From Prolixibacteraceae bacterium (lineage in GTDB: Bacteria > Bacteroidota > Bacteroidia > Bacteroidales > Prolixibacteraceae), in assembly GCA_017998095.1 (NCBI GenBank), contig JAGODU010000069.1, positions 1 to 20,428 on the forward strand: a stretch of DNA of 20,428 nt, read 5' to 3'. A model generated the notes under the pieces. It saw nothing but the letters and a program-made list of their open reading frames with translations. It was not told where the DNA came from and made no database searches. How positions within the stretch are numbered: position 1 is the first letter of the stretch; the number at the start of each line of letters is the position of its first letter. Positions 1-8,775 of the stretch are shown here, one piece after another. The position numbers were made by a program, and so were the translations under genes.

Positions 1-477
1 GTTTAGCGGCGACCTTAAAGCCAGGATCTTCCTCATCCAGATGAAAGAAATCGCCGGAAAAATGATTGTCTGTAACATCCACAGACACTTACAATTTTTC
101 ATCCTGAATGTTTTCTACAGGGCAGAAAAACCATATAATGTGGCGATCTATGATTTTAAGCATAATGAAAAGTGAAAGCATTAGGCAAATTGGCTGCATA
201 CAAATGGAAATTGTAATAAAAATAAAAGTGAGTGAGTTGGATTTCAAGTCGAAATGTGCCGAGAGCGTTTAATCAATTCGTAAATACCCTACGATTAGTG
301 ATTCGTGCCTTCAAAACAACCCCCCAAGTTACGGTAACTATCGTAAGAGTGCGGGTAAATATTCATAAAATATGTCGTTATTTTCCTTTCCTGGTGAAAC
401 CAAAAAAATATCTATCATCGGGTAGAGGTTTCAACTATTATTGACATCTACCTGTTTGGCATATTTGAGGTTATGTA
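1..477. other. Gene-poor left edge with promoter region of the GHKL operon
   Basis: No gene is firmly supported here. On the plus strand positions 2-175 form an open frame of 57 codons that enters from outside the window and stops at TGA. It could be the C-terminal remnant of an unknown gene, but I recognise no family. The first ~95 bases are also open on the minus strand, so the coding strand is undecided. Between 176 and 477 I see no convincing gene. The A-rich stretch at about 402-413 (AAAAAAATATC) could be a TATA-like box for the gene at 478. A good Shine-Dalgarno sequence, GAGGT at 467-471, lies six bases before that gene's ATG, so its transcript probably has a short leader. Confidence 0.35.
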
Positions 478-2250
478 ATGACAAATGTAGGAAGAATTCC
501 CGCTATTGAAGGAGCACATCTATTACAATCTTTACGAGCATCGGATTTTGATATACCCAGTGCTATTGGTGAATTAATTGACAATTCAATACAAGCAAAC
601 GCTAAAAATATCCATATACTAATTGAGGATATTATTGCAGGAACACGTCGAAAATTTAAATTAATTGATAAGATCGTGTGCATTGATGACGGTTTTGGGA
701 TGGATGGGGAATCCGGATCGACCCTCCATAGTTGCATAAAATTAGGCTATTCTACCCGCTTTGATGATCGGAACGGCATTGGACGATTTGGGGTCGGAAT
801 GACACTTGCAGGTATCCGTTTCGCAACTAAAATCGAAGTTTATTCAAAGATGAATGGAAAAAATTGGTATTATATCATTTTTGACCTAGCTAATGATGAC
901 GATATCAATATCGGAATAGCACCTCCTATAAATAGAGATCCACCCAATGAGTATAGGAAATATACAATACATGATGTCGGGACAATTGTAATATGGTCAG
1001 GGTTCGATAAAATTGCAGAACAAGATTTGCATGCTGTTACTTATTCCGATGATTTTGATGCTCCAGAATCTCTGGATCCTTACGGATACCTAAATCACTG
1101 GATTGGAAGGACATATCGAAAATTCTTATGGGACAATATCCGAATATATTTAAATGATAAAGAGGTTCATAGTTTTGATCCCCTTTATATCAATAAAAAT
1201 AAAAATCAATTTCCTAATGATACCCCAGCGAACATTATTTTTGAAAAGGAAATTGAGTGGAATGTGACATCGAATGCAAAGAATAAAACCAATTCATCTC
1301 TGTCAAAAATTAAAGTTCGAATCTCATTATTACCAGAAGAATATCGTCAAATAAGAAGTTTAGGAGGTCGTCAATTCAAAGGTCGATATATAGATGAAAA
1401 TCAAGGGATTTCTATTTTAAGAAGCAATAGAGAAGTTTTTTATGATGAGATTCCTCACTTTGGTGAGGAAAGAACAAAAAAATTAACTTGGGATGACAAA
1501 GATCGCTGGTGGGGTTGCGAGATATTATTTAATCCCGAATTGGATGAACATTTTACGGTAAAAAATATCAAACGGGGTGCAATCCCTGCGAAAGAACTTA
1601 AAGTGGCTCTTTATCAATTAATAAAACCAGTTCGTGAACGTTGTATTGAAGAGGTTCAAGCATATTGGGCTCGTTATAAACTAGAACTAGAAGTGCATGA
1701 AACCGCATCAACGGATGGTTTACCCGCAACTCACCAGGTTGTTGAAACAATTGCAAAAACAACCAAAATACCAGAAAAACCTAAGGCCGGAAAAAATCTT
1801 TCACCTCAAGAACAAGAATTAAGACTTGACAATTTAACTCGAGAGCTCGACACAACAGAGGCACTCAAATGGCGAGCGAAATTCGATAGTCAGCCTTTTA
1901 CTATCATGGATGGTCATTGGAAAGGGGATACGTTTATTGACATGAATTATATCGAAGGTAAATCTGTCCTTCAGTATAATTTAAGCCATGTTTATTTTGA
2001 ACAGCTAAGTAAAGTCCGTCAACAATTACAAAATTTGGATGATCCTGTAAAAGCAGTGAAACTTGCCAAGAAATTGCATGAATTAATTGATATCCTTTTG
2101 ATGGCATTCGTTCGAGCTCGGCAAGGATTTGATGAAGATAGCGAATACACCGTTAAACAATTGATGGAATTTGTGGTAAGAGATTGGGGACGGTATCTCC
2201 AGACATATACGACAACCTACGAAAAAGAACACTTATTTGAGGAAGATTGA
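478..2250 (+). CDS. GHKL (Hsp90/MutL/MORC-like) ATPase, defence-associated
   Basis: A 590-residue protein with an N-terminal GHKL ATP-binding domain. The N-box is visible as GELIDNSIQA (31-40; Glu32, Asn36), the first glycine box as DDGFGMD (70-76) and the lid motif as GRFGVGM (102-108). The remainder (about 200-590) has no domain I recognise. It is rich in Trp, Lys and Glu and probably helical towards the end. GHKL ATPases of the MORC type are known from restriction-modification-like gene clusters beside SF2 helicases and nucleases, where they are thought to clamp around or remodel DNA in an ATP-dependent way. The gene opens a four-gene operon and lies 6 bp before the helicase gene. Start ATG is supported by GAGGT six bases upstream. 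In this setting it is a candidate component of a phosphorothioate-dependent effector complex (inference). Family assignment is sure; the role is not. Confidence 0.88.
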   Translation: MTNVGRIPAIEGAHLLQSLRASDFDIPSAIGELIDNSIQANAKNIHILIEDIIAGTRRKFKLIDKIVCIDDGFGMDGESGSTLHSCIKLGYSTRFDDRNGIGRFGVGMTLAGIRFATKIEVYSKMNGKNWYYIIFDLANDDDINIGIAPPINRDPPNEYRKYTIHDVGTIVIWSGFDKIAEQDLHAVTYSDDFDAPESLDPYGYLNHWIGRTYRKFLWDNIRIYLNDKEVHSFDPLYINKNKNQFPNDTPANIIFEKEIEWNVTSNAKNKTNSSLSKIKVRISLLPEEYRQIRSLGGRQFKGRYIDENQGISILRSNREVFYDEIPHFGEERTKKLTWDDKDRWWGCEILFNPELDEHFTVKNIKRGAIPAKELKVALYQLIKPVRERCIEEVQAYWARYKLELEVHETASTDGLPATHQVVETIAKTTKIPEKPKAGKNLSPQEQELRLDNLTRELDTTEALKWRAKFDSQPFTIMDGHWKGDTFIDMNYIEGKSVLQYNLSHVYFEQLSKVRQQLQNLDDPVKAVKLAKKLHELIDILLMAFVRARQGFDEDSEYTVKQLMEFVVRDWGRYLQTYTTTYEKEHLFEED

Positions 2251-2256
2251 GACTGA

Positions 2257-3894
2257 ATGATTGACCGGCTCCAAATTCAGGAACTCCAAACATTAATTGG
2301 TGAAGATATTCTTGATAGATTAGCGACTATAATTCAATTTATACCTAAAAGTGGAGTAGAACACCCAAATGATATTTATGAGAAAAGGAATTTAGAGAGA
2401 ATTTTTCTCTCATTCTCTGGTCAGGATGCATTCCAAAAAATTGCTTTTAGAGAAAAACTGGTAAGTCGATTATCGGATCGAGAAATTCGATTGTTGGCTG
2501 GAAAGATGGGAATATCCACTTCTCTTGAATTTAATCAATTAGTTGAGGAAATTTCTCAAAAGCCATGGCTAGATAATAATGAAACAAAAATCTTTATTGA
2601 TTTTTTTAACTTACCCGACAGTTATCGCCCAAGTCCTCGCCAAATCATTCCAAATATCGAAAAAATAATTCGGCCGGAAGCTCCGTATAAATCTCTTAAG
2701 GATTTCCAAGTCGCAATTTTTAATAAAATAATGAGCTCCTTTGAAAATCCTCTTCAAAGAATCCTGATACAAATGCCTACCGGATCAGGGAAAACGCGAA
2801 CCGCAATGGAAATCATTTGCTCTGTTTTAAACCAAAACCCGGGGAAATCGGTTATTTGGCTCGCAAATTCAGAAGAGCTATGTGAACAAGCAGTGGAATG
2901 TTTTAAAGATGTCTGGAGCCACATCGGCACATTTAATGCAGATGTTATTAGAGCATGGGGCTCTAACGATGTAAAATGCCCAATAAATAGCTCTTTTATT
3001 GTTGCAGGTTTTTCAAAATTAAATTCAAAATTTAAGCGAAATCCGGAGATTGCCTCACTAATTTCAAGCAATCTTATTTTAATTGTCATCGATGAAGCCC
3101 ATCAGGTAATTGCTCCAACGTATAGGCAAGTGGTCAGCAAATTGCGAGAGAATAATTTTAATATTCACATGATAGGACTGACTGCAACTCCTGGTAGACG
3201 GAATATTGAGAATGAAGAAACGTATCTTCTAATCCAATTTTTCTCTGGCAATCGGGTGGATATCGATTCAGGTAGTAGGTCTGTGTTTGAATATTTAAGG
3301 AATAAAAAAATACTCGCAAATATCGAAAAAGATCCTCTTTTCACGAATATATCCTTTGAATTGACGAAACAAGAGCGGGAGTACCTTAGTACTCATTATG
3401 ATTTCCCGCTTGAGTTCCTTGAAAGGATATCACTCAATGACATGAGAAATATTGAAATTATTAAAAAATTGAAGCGGGAATGCGAGCTGAATAAAAAAAT
3501 TCTCTTCTTTGCAGGGAGCATTAATCAATCAAAATTCATCTGTGCCATTTTAACATTTATGGGATTCAAAGCCGAGCACATCGATGGATCAACAAGACGA
3601 GATCGAAGACGGACAATCATTCGGGATTTCAAGGATGGAGATCTAAATGTAATCTGTAACTTTGGCGTTCTCACAACAGGTTTTGATGCACCGAAAACAG
3701 ACGTGGTTTTTATTGCACGTCCAACGATGTCCATTGTTCTATACAGTCAAATGGTTGGTCGTGGCTTACGAGGTCCTGCGATTGGAGGAAAATCCTCATG
3801 CAAATTGATAGATGTAATCGATAATATCGATGCATACCAAAGCCCTGACAATGTTTATGAATACTTCGGGGAATATTGGGAACATAATGAATGA
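2257..3894 (+). CDS. SF2 DEAH-box helicase (type III restriction Res-like)
   Basis: A 545-residue superfamily 2 helicase. An N-terminal region of about 145 residues that I do not recognise precedes the motor. Motif I (Walker A) is MPTGSGKT at 173-180, motif II is IDEAH at 278-282, motif III is TATPGR at 309-314, and motifs V and VI appear near the C-terminus as TTGFDAPKTD and QMVGRGLRG. No nuclease or DUF1998 domain is present, so this is a motor subunit, not a complete restriction enzyme. It starts 6 bp after the GHKL ATPase gene and overlaps the next gene by 8 bp, which indicates translational coupling and probably a shared complex. The likely role is ATP-driven translocation or unwinding of DNA recognised by the system, with nuclease activity supplied by the PLD protein next to it (inference). 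Confidence 0.9.
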   Translation: MIDRLQIQELQTLIGEDILDRLATIIQFIPKSGVEHPNDIYEKRNLERIFLSFSGQDAFQKIAFREKLVSRLSDREIRLLAGKMGISTSLEFNQLVEEISQKPWLDNNETKIFIDFFNLPDSYRPSPRQIIPNIEKIIRPEAPYKSLKDFQVAIFNKIMSSFENPLQRILIQMPTGSGKTRTAMEIICSVLNQNPGKSVIWLANSEELCEQAVECFKDVWSHIGTFNADVIRAWGSNDVKCPINSSFIVAGFSKLNSKFKRNPEIASLISSNLILIVIDEAHQVIAPTYRQVVSKLRENNFNIHMIGLTATPGRRNIENEETYLLIQFFSGNRVDIDSGSRSVFEYLRNKKILANIEKDPLFTNISFELTKQEREYLSTHYDFPLEFLERISLNDMRNIEIIKKLKRECELNKKILFFAGSINQSKFICAILTFMGFKAEHIDGSTRRDRRRTIIRDFKDGDLNVICNFGVLTTGFDAPKTDVVFIARPTMSIVLYSQMVGRGLRGPAIGGKSSCKLIDVIDNIDAYQSPDNVYEYFGEYWEHNE

Positions 3895-4846
3895 TCTGTT
3901 TTATTCGGAAAAAGAACACTTTTTTCACCATATAAAAGATTTCATAGACTTGGCAGAGAATGAAGTCTTGATTATCTCTCCTTATATTAAGACCGAAGTG
4001 TTAGCATCTCTTATAAAATCGAGTAAAGCAAAAATATCAATAATTACCACTTGGAAACTTCAGGATCTTCAGATGGGCATTTCCGAGTTAGAACTTTTTA
4101 ATTTTTGCCAATCACATGGAAAGGTTTACTTGTATCTTAATCCCCGAGTTCACCTAAAAGCCTTCATAAACGATTATTCTTCGTGTATTTTTGGCAGTGC
4201 AAACATCTCTGAAAAGGGTCTTGCTATCACTCCGAATTATAATTATGAATTAGACGGAAAAGTGGAGATCCTCAATATCGCTTCAATTTTGTATTTCAAG
4301 AAGATTCTACAGGATTCGGTTCTTGTAAATGAAGCGATTGTTCAACGATATCGGGAAGCACTTGAGAAAATGCCACCTTTGCCGATTCTCCTCGAACCCG
4401 ATATCTATCTCATTCCAAAAAAATCCGAATTTTTAATTTCTGCACTTCCTATGAGTTATGGTATCACCGAATTATTTGAGATCTATTCAAGTCAATATCA
4501 AGCGCCGTCAAAGGAAGTTCGTGATTGCGCTATTCATGATATTATTCTTTACAATATCCCAGACCAGCTTTCATATCAAGAATTTCGTAAAATACTAAAA
4601 AATAGGTTCTTTTCCTCTCGTTTCATTCAAAGATTGTTAGAATTTATTTCTGAAGAAGGTCGGTACTTTGGAGAGGTTAAGACCTGGATTCAACAAAATT
4701 GTGAAGATGTCCCTGTCCCAAGCCGGAGGGATTTAACCGGAAACATCCAGGTTCTTTACCGGTGGATTGTTGATTTAAGCGACGGCGACTATAGGGTTGA
4801 CAGACCTCGTCATTCTGAGCGATTATATAGGGTGAAGGCCCCATGA
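3887..4846 (+). CDS. Phospholipase D-fold nuclease (single HKD motif)
   Basis: A protein of about 319 residues with one intact HKD motif of the form HxKx4Dx6GSxN: His89, Lys91, Asp96, Ser104, Asn106 (counting from the start chosen here). One motif per chain is typical of PLD-fold nucleases that work as dimers, such as Nuc and BfiI. The first ~140 residues form the PLD domain (strand VLIISPYI near residue 30). The C-terminal half has no recognised domain and may be winged-helix-like. I chose ATG 3887, which gives an 8-bp overlap with the helicase stop; an in-frame ATG at 3830 would add 19 residues inside the helicase gene that look like no part of a PLD domain. Helicase-PLD pairs occur in several defence systems, including class 1 DISARM. 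The predicted role is the cleaving subunit of this operon (inference). Confidence 0.85.
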   Translation: MNDLFYSEKEHFFHHIKDFIDLAENEVLIISPYIKTEVLASLIKSSKAKISIITTWKLQDLQMGISELELFNFCQSHGKVYLYLNPRVHLKAFINDYSSCIFGSANISEKGLAITPNYNYELDGKVEILNIASILYFKKILQDSVLVNEAIVQRYREALEKMPPLPILLEPDIYLIPKKSEFLISALPMSYGITELFEIYSSQYQAPSKEVRDCAIHDIILYNIPDQLSYQEFRKILKNRFFSSRFIQRLLEFISEEGRYFGEVKTWIQQNCEDVPVPSRRDLTGNIQVLYRWIVDLSDGDYRVDRPRHSERLYRVKAP

Positions 4847-5640
4847 CGACTGATGATCCAACGAAAATTCGCGACAAAATATTTCCTGGACTTCATGTCG
4901 AAATCGTCACCAGGGACAACAGATCAAAACGAGTCAAAGGTACTGTAAAATCAATACTTACCCATTCCCCATATCACTCCCATGGCATCATGGTCCAATT
5001 AGAAGATGGTTGGGTTGGCCGGGTTCAAAAAATATTTTCGGATATCCCGATAGACGCAACAGCAATCCCAATCGAGAAACAGGTCATCGATATTAGAGAT
5101 TTAATCGGAAATGGCGAAAACGAGAGTGTGGAATATAAATCAAGTGCCCTCTGGAGTAAATCACTTACAGAATACCAAATGAAAGCCCCAACAGCTTCAA
5201 GGGATATACGAAATTTTGGACGTGAAGCATCGAAAGTCATCATTGCAAAATCCATTGCAGGTTTTCTAAATACTGATGGGGGCCATCTTATTATTGGCAT
5301 CAAAGAGAACAAATCGAAAAACCCTGATGAGATAATTGGAATTGAGGGAGAATTTTCAAAATTACAGGACCAATGTTCAGACGGCTATCGAAGAATGATT
5401 GTCGATGAGATTATCCGCAAATATTTCAATCCTGAAATTTACAATCATTTTAGTGACTATATAAAAATCTCCTTCCCCGAAATCGATGGAAAGATCCTTT
5501 GTTGGTTACAACTACAGAAATCAGATGTTCCGGTCTTCCTAACAATTCGAAACGATGATTATTTTTTTATCCGAATGGATGCGGAAACCAGAATACTTGA
5601 AGGAAAAGAGATGGTCGAGTATTGTAAAAAAAGATTCTAA
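4843..5640 (+). CDS. YwbE (DUF2196) - AlbA_2 / Schlafen-like fusion protein
   Basis: A 265-residue two-domain protein. Residues about 8-66 match the small YwbE family (DUF2196): the hallmark runs from PGLHVEIV to VGRVQKI and includes ILTHSPYHSHGI at 38-49. Residues about 85-215 are an AlbA_2 (Schlafen-type) domain, with ESVEYKSS at 94-101 and the diagnostic AGFLNTDGGHLIIGI at 139-153. AlbA_2 domains bind nucleic acid and some are tRNA/RNA nucleases or toxin-like effectors. YwbE has no established function but is a small beta-barrel-like domain that may bind nucleic acid. The start overlaps the PLD stop by four bases (ATGA) and has GGTGA eight bases upstream, so it is translated with the operon. 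It may be the sensor or the abortive effector of the module (inference). I know of no described YwbE-AlbA_2 fusion in a phosphorothioate system. Confidence 0.85.
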   Translation: MTTDDPTKIRDKIFPGLHVEIVTRDNRSKRVKGTVKSILTHSPYHSHGIMVQLEDGWVGRVQKIFSDIPIDATAIPIEKQVIDIRDLIGNGENESVEYKSSALWSKSLTEYQMKAPTASRDIRNFGREASKVIIAKSIAGFLNTDGGHLIIGIKENKSKNPDEIIGIEGEFSKLQDQCSDGYRRMIVDEIIRKYFNPEIYNHFSDYIKISFPEIDGKILCWLQLQKSDVPVFLTIRNDDYFFIRMDAETRILEGKEMVEYCKKRF

Positions 5641-5654
5641 CGACCCACTCGTTA

Positions 5655-5662
5655 TTTATAAT
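5655..5662 (+). promoter_or_regulatory. TATA-like box upstream of the DUF262-DUF1524 gene
   Basis: TTTATAAT in the 53-bp gap after the YwbE-AlbA_2 gene is close to the archaeal TATA consensus. A transcription start about 25 bases downstream would fall near 5683, giving a leader of about ten bases before the ATG at 5694. No clear Shine-Dalgarno sequence precedes that ATG, which suits a very short leader. It suggests that the gene can be transcribed apart from the four-gene operon. Prediction from sequence pattern only. Confidence 0.4.
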
Positions 5663-5693
5663 TGGATAAATTAATGGATCTTCGAGAAACAGT

Positions 5694-7532
5694 ATGATAA
5701 TCAATATTGAAAACTTATCAATAGGTGACCTGTTATCTGTAAGAAATCCATTCATTGTTGAAAAATATCAAAGAGATTATTCTTGGGAATCTGAAGAAAT
5801 TGAAGATTTTACCAAAGACATTCTTAGCCTTTATACCTCCTATGATTTCCAAGAAGGTGATCCAAAAAAGAAAAGACATTTTTTTGGAGGAATCGTGTGT
5901 ATCTTAAAACATGTACCTAATACAGCGACTGGTAGGATATATGAAGTAGTTGATGGGCAACAAAGACTTGCAACATTCTTTATTTCAATTTCTCATATTA
6001 TTCGTGGCTTAAATCAATTATCTACAGTTGCAAGAGAATCTGGTGAAAATAACATTGAAATTGCATCATCAAACCATTCAGAGCAAATTGACGAGGATTT
6101 TATTCATTACAGAGAAGTAATAGAAGGCAATCGAATCCCCAGGTTGAGAATTCAATTATCACAACCCGATTCAGTTGTTTTTGAAAATTTAATTAACGGT
6201 ACAATTTTGCCTTTCACTCGAGAATCTCATAAAAGACTCTGCTATGCGTATAATACAATTAAAACTGAATTGATTGATCCCATTGCTAATGATAATACCA
6301 TTACATCAGAACAAAAAATGAATAATTTGCTAAAACTTCTATCCTGTTTAGTTGATAATTGTCATGTAATTCAGATTGTTGATGATAATAAAAAAGATGC
6401 ATACCGATTATTTACTATCTTAAATGACAGAGGGAGGGCCTTAAGCGATGGGGACTTATTACGATCGTATAGTCTTGAATTACTAGAATCAAATGCTCTA
6501 ATACAAAATCAAGCGGAATCTTATTGGAATGAGATTTTATCTGTTGAAAAAGGTGAAATTGACACATTTTTAAGGAACTATTTTGCATCACAATTAGGGA
6601 AACGGGCAGGTAAACGTGATTTAAATGACCAATATCAAAAGGAATTTTTTAACGATATGAAGCCTCCGATTTCTGAAGAAAATAAGTCGTTAATAGAACG
6701 GCGAATTTTTAATTTATTGACTGAATCCACTTATCATCATCAATTATCTGAGGGTAAATGGCCATATGATAATAGTACGGTTTCTGAATGGGATAAGAAT
6801 CGATTAGAACTTTTAATAAATGTTTTAAAACACACATTATCTCTTCCAATACTTCTATCTGCTCGGAGTTGCTTATCAGAGGCGCAATTTTCACAAATTG
6901 TAAATGTTATTGAGCGTTGTGCATTTCGATATATTATTGTCATAAGAGGTCACGCAACAAAACTTGAAAAAAAATACCTAGAAAATGCATTAAAAATAAG
7001 GCAAAGGGGTGCTGGTTATCAGATTAATGAATTAATTTCCGATCTAAATAGCCTTTTAACAACTGACGCTCCTGATACCTTATTTGAGAGTAACCTTAAA
7101 GAAATGAAGTACACTAAAAAAGGATCTCAAAAAAATAGAATTATTCGATATTTTCTGATGACGTTGGATGATCACTATCGATGGTATTCCACGGGTGCGT
7201 CACACAATCCGAGGCCTGATAAAACACGAGTATATGACTTTGATGAATTATCAGTTGAACATATTTATGCTCAAAGTGCACAAGTGCGTGTGGCGGAATT
7301 AGAACCATTGATTGATGATATTGGGAATTTAACTTTTTGGGCTCCTGATGATAATAGGTCCGCTACCAATAGTGCCTTTTCCCAAAAGAAAGTAAAATAC
7401 CTGGAATCGAGCATTCATCTTACCAGAGAAATCTCACAGATTTCCGAATGGACGGTTGAAGAATTAGATCGAAGACGGAATAGATTGATTGATATGGGAA
7501 AGAAAGTATTTCCCCAGAATCTCATTCCCTGA
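5694..7532 (+). CDS. DUF262-DUF1524 nuclease (GmrSD / SspE-like)
   Basis: A 612-residue single-chain protein. The N-terminal DUF262 (ParB-like, GmrS) domain shows QRDYSWESEEIEDF (26-39) and the nucleotide-handling motif VVDGQQRLAT (85-94), followed by the family motif FTILNDRGRALSDGDLL near residues 239-255. The C-terminal DUF1524 (GmrD, HNH-type) domain has VEHIYAQ (521-527, catalytic-type His523), IGNLTF (543-548) and downstream Asn and Lys residues. GmrSD enzymes cleave glucosylated DNA. SspE, of the same architecture, senses phosphorothioate DNA through its DUF262 domain and nicks with its HNH domain. The position beside a dnd operon makes an SspE-like PT-dependent effector the leading idea (inference), although this protein is shorter than SspE. 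The coding sequence is visibly more AT-rich than dnd or mcrBC, which suggests separate acquisition. Its end overlaps the convergent mrr-like gene by 11 bp. Confidence 0.88.
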   Translation: MIINIENLSIGDLLSVRNPFIVEKYQRDYSWESEEIEDFTKDILSLYTSYDFQEGDPKKKRHFFGGIVCILKHVPNTATGRIYEVVDGQQRLATFFISISHIIRGLNQLSTVARESGENNIEIASSNHSEQIDEDFIHYREVIEGNRIPRLRIQLSQPDSVVFENLINGTILPFTRESHKRLCYAYNTIKTELIDPIANDNTITSEQKMNNLLKLLSCLVDNCHVIQIVDDNKKDAYRLFTILNDRGRALSDGDLLRSYSLELLESNALIQNQAESYWNEILSVEKGEIDTFLRNYFASQLGKRAGKRDLNDQYQKEFFNDMKPPISEENKSLIERRIFNLLTESTYHHQLSEGKWPYDNSTVSEWDKNRLELLINVLKHTLSLPILLSARSCLSEAQFSQIVNVIERCAFRYIIVIRGHATKLEKKYLENALKIRQRGAGYQINELISDLNSLLTTDAPDTLFESNLKEMKYTKKGSQKNRIIRYFLMTLDDHYRWYSTGASHNPRPDKTRVYDFDELSVEHIYAQSAQVRVAELEPLIDDIGNLTFWAPDDNRSATNSAFSQKKVKYLESSIHLTREISQISEWTVEELDRRRNRLIDMGKKVFPQNLIP

Positions 7533-8724
7533 TCCCCTTATCTTCTTCCTCCTTCAATCTAAAGAATATATCATCAATCTCTAAAAAGTCCACTGGTTGA
7601 CGTCTAATACCAATTTGATAATCTATCAATAAATCAATTAGTCTATCCCCGTCAATAAGTGTAATAGGAGCTGCACCAGGGAAAAATGCAGCTTGTTCAC
7701 ATCCTTTACTAAATCGTCCTGTTGTAATAATAGTCCCACGGATTGCTTTAAAGTAAGGAAGAGCCCCTCTCAATTGATCAATCACCGAACGAGAAATATT
7801 TGCTCTGTGTCGTTTGACTTGTACTACCTCAGTAATGGTAGAGATGCCTATTTGAACGGTCCCAACAACATCAACTCCTTGATCCCCACTTTGTTTTGTT
7901 ACAACTACATTTTCATAACCCATCTGTTCTAATAAATTCTTTATTAAGTGCTCAAACTGGAATGGATTTATTCTCGATAGTTTTTCATGAAACGCCTTTC
8001 TTTGACTTTGGTTATACTCTTCGATTGATTGTTTTGTGTTTTGTTTGGCCAATTGTTTTAATTCCCTTTCTTTTGGAAAAGACCCTGTATCAAAAGATTT
8101 TCGATAATTAAGGCCAGTTTCGGTAATTGTGTAAGCACCACGATCTTTAACGATAAAACCGCGTTCAATTAGATTAAACAAACGGGATCTTAGCATTTCC
8201 TGACTGGTTTTTGCTTGACCTAGACGAAAATTATACTTAATAAAATCTTCCCAGTCTGGCATCATATCCCGAATCTTTGCCCCTTTTTTAATTGAAAGAA
8301 TATTTAATACATCGATTATTCCTTCCTTATTATCGATTTCAAAAATTGATTTTTGGTCGCCGTTTAAAAATTTTTCCCCTTTCTTGCTAATATGAAAAAT
8401 CCCATTTTTATCAACCTCCAATAATTTATGGGTGTTAATAAAATTATATAGCAAATGCATGTATCTTGGATTGATTGACTGTTTACTGTCGAGCCAAACT
8501 TTTAATGCAATTTCCATCTCTTCTCCAGACAGTCGTTGAGGTATCCAATTTTCCGGATTCGACCAATCCATTGGATTTTCATTCGTCCCTATTTGTGAGA
8601 AAATTGCATTGATCGTTGATTTTATCGATTCTTTCTTGATATTATTCCAAATTGATAAAATTGATGTTATATTTGAATATAAGGGCATGTTTGGGATAGT
8701 GATTTTGTATTCCCTTTCCGTCAT
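7522..8724 (-). CDS. Mrr-like restriction endonuclease (winged helix + PD-(D/E)xK)
   Basis: A 400-residue protein. Residues about 1-210 contain Mrr_N-like winged-helix segments, including GAYTITETGLNYRKS at 196-210. The C-terminal Mrr_cat domain (about 253-372) has the expected catalytic set: Glu258 in FEHLIKNLL, Asp285 in SGDQGVDVVG, and Gln302/Lys304 in VVQVKRHR. Mrr enzymes are type IV nucleases that cut modified or specifically structured DNA. It follows dndA on the same strand after 51 bp with no obvious terminator, so it probably belongs to the dnd transcript. No strong Shine-Dalgarno sequence is seen. Because the host would carry phosphorothioates, this enzyme might either cut unmodified invading DNA or be gated by PT; the sequence alone does not decide. 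I saw no recognisable sulfur-binding domain of the ScoMcrA type. Stops within the last bases of the convergent DUF262-DUF1524 gene. Confidence 0.87.
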   Translation of the reverse strand: MTEREYKITIPNMPLYSNITSILSIWNNIKKESIKSTINAIFSQIGTNENPMDWSNPENWIPQRLSGEEMEIALKVWLDSKQSINPRYMHLLYNFINTHKLLEVDKNGIFHISKKGEKFLNGDQKSIFEIDNKEGIIDVLNILSIKKGAKIRDMMPDWEDFIKYNFRLGQAKTSQEMLRSRLFNLIERGFIVKDRGAYTITETGLNYRKSFDTGSFPKERELKQLAKQNTKQSIEEYNQSQRKAFHEKLSRINPFQFEHLIKNLLEQMGYENVVVTKQSGDQGVDVVGTVQIGISTITEVVQVKRHRANISRSVIDQLRGALPYFKAIRGTIITTGRFSKGCEQAAFFPGAAPITLIDGDRLIDLLIDYQIGIRRQPVDFLEIDDIFFRLKEEEDKGIRE

Positions 8725-8775
8725 AAATGAAAATCTGTCTCTTCGGTAAAATTAATATCTCCAATAAAAATGATC

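Noticed and set aside
232..444. GTG-initiated open frame of 70 codons before the GHKL gene
   Set aside because: No ribosome site, odd composition with many Val and Arg codons, no recognisable motif, and it lies in the promoter region of the next gene.
2754..3089. 111-codon frame antisense to the helicase gene
   Set aside because: It lies wholly opposite Walker A and the DEAH region of a clear helicase gene and has no motif; a shadow of conserved coding sequence.
3830..3886. Upstream start for the PLD protein giving a 65-bp overlap with the helicase
   Set aside because: The extra residues mirror helicase coding sequence and lie outside the PLD fold; ATG 3887 gives a normal 8-bp overlap.
478..4846. 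DISARM-like system (helicase plus PLD)
   Set aside because: No DUF1998 protein and no methyltransferase in the window; the GHKL ATPase and AlbA_2 protein are not DISARM parts.
478..5640. DndFGH restriction module
   Set aside because: None of the four proteins shows a HerA/FtsK-type motor or resembles DndF, DndG or DndH; the motor is a DEAH SF2 helicase.
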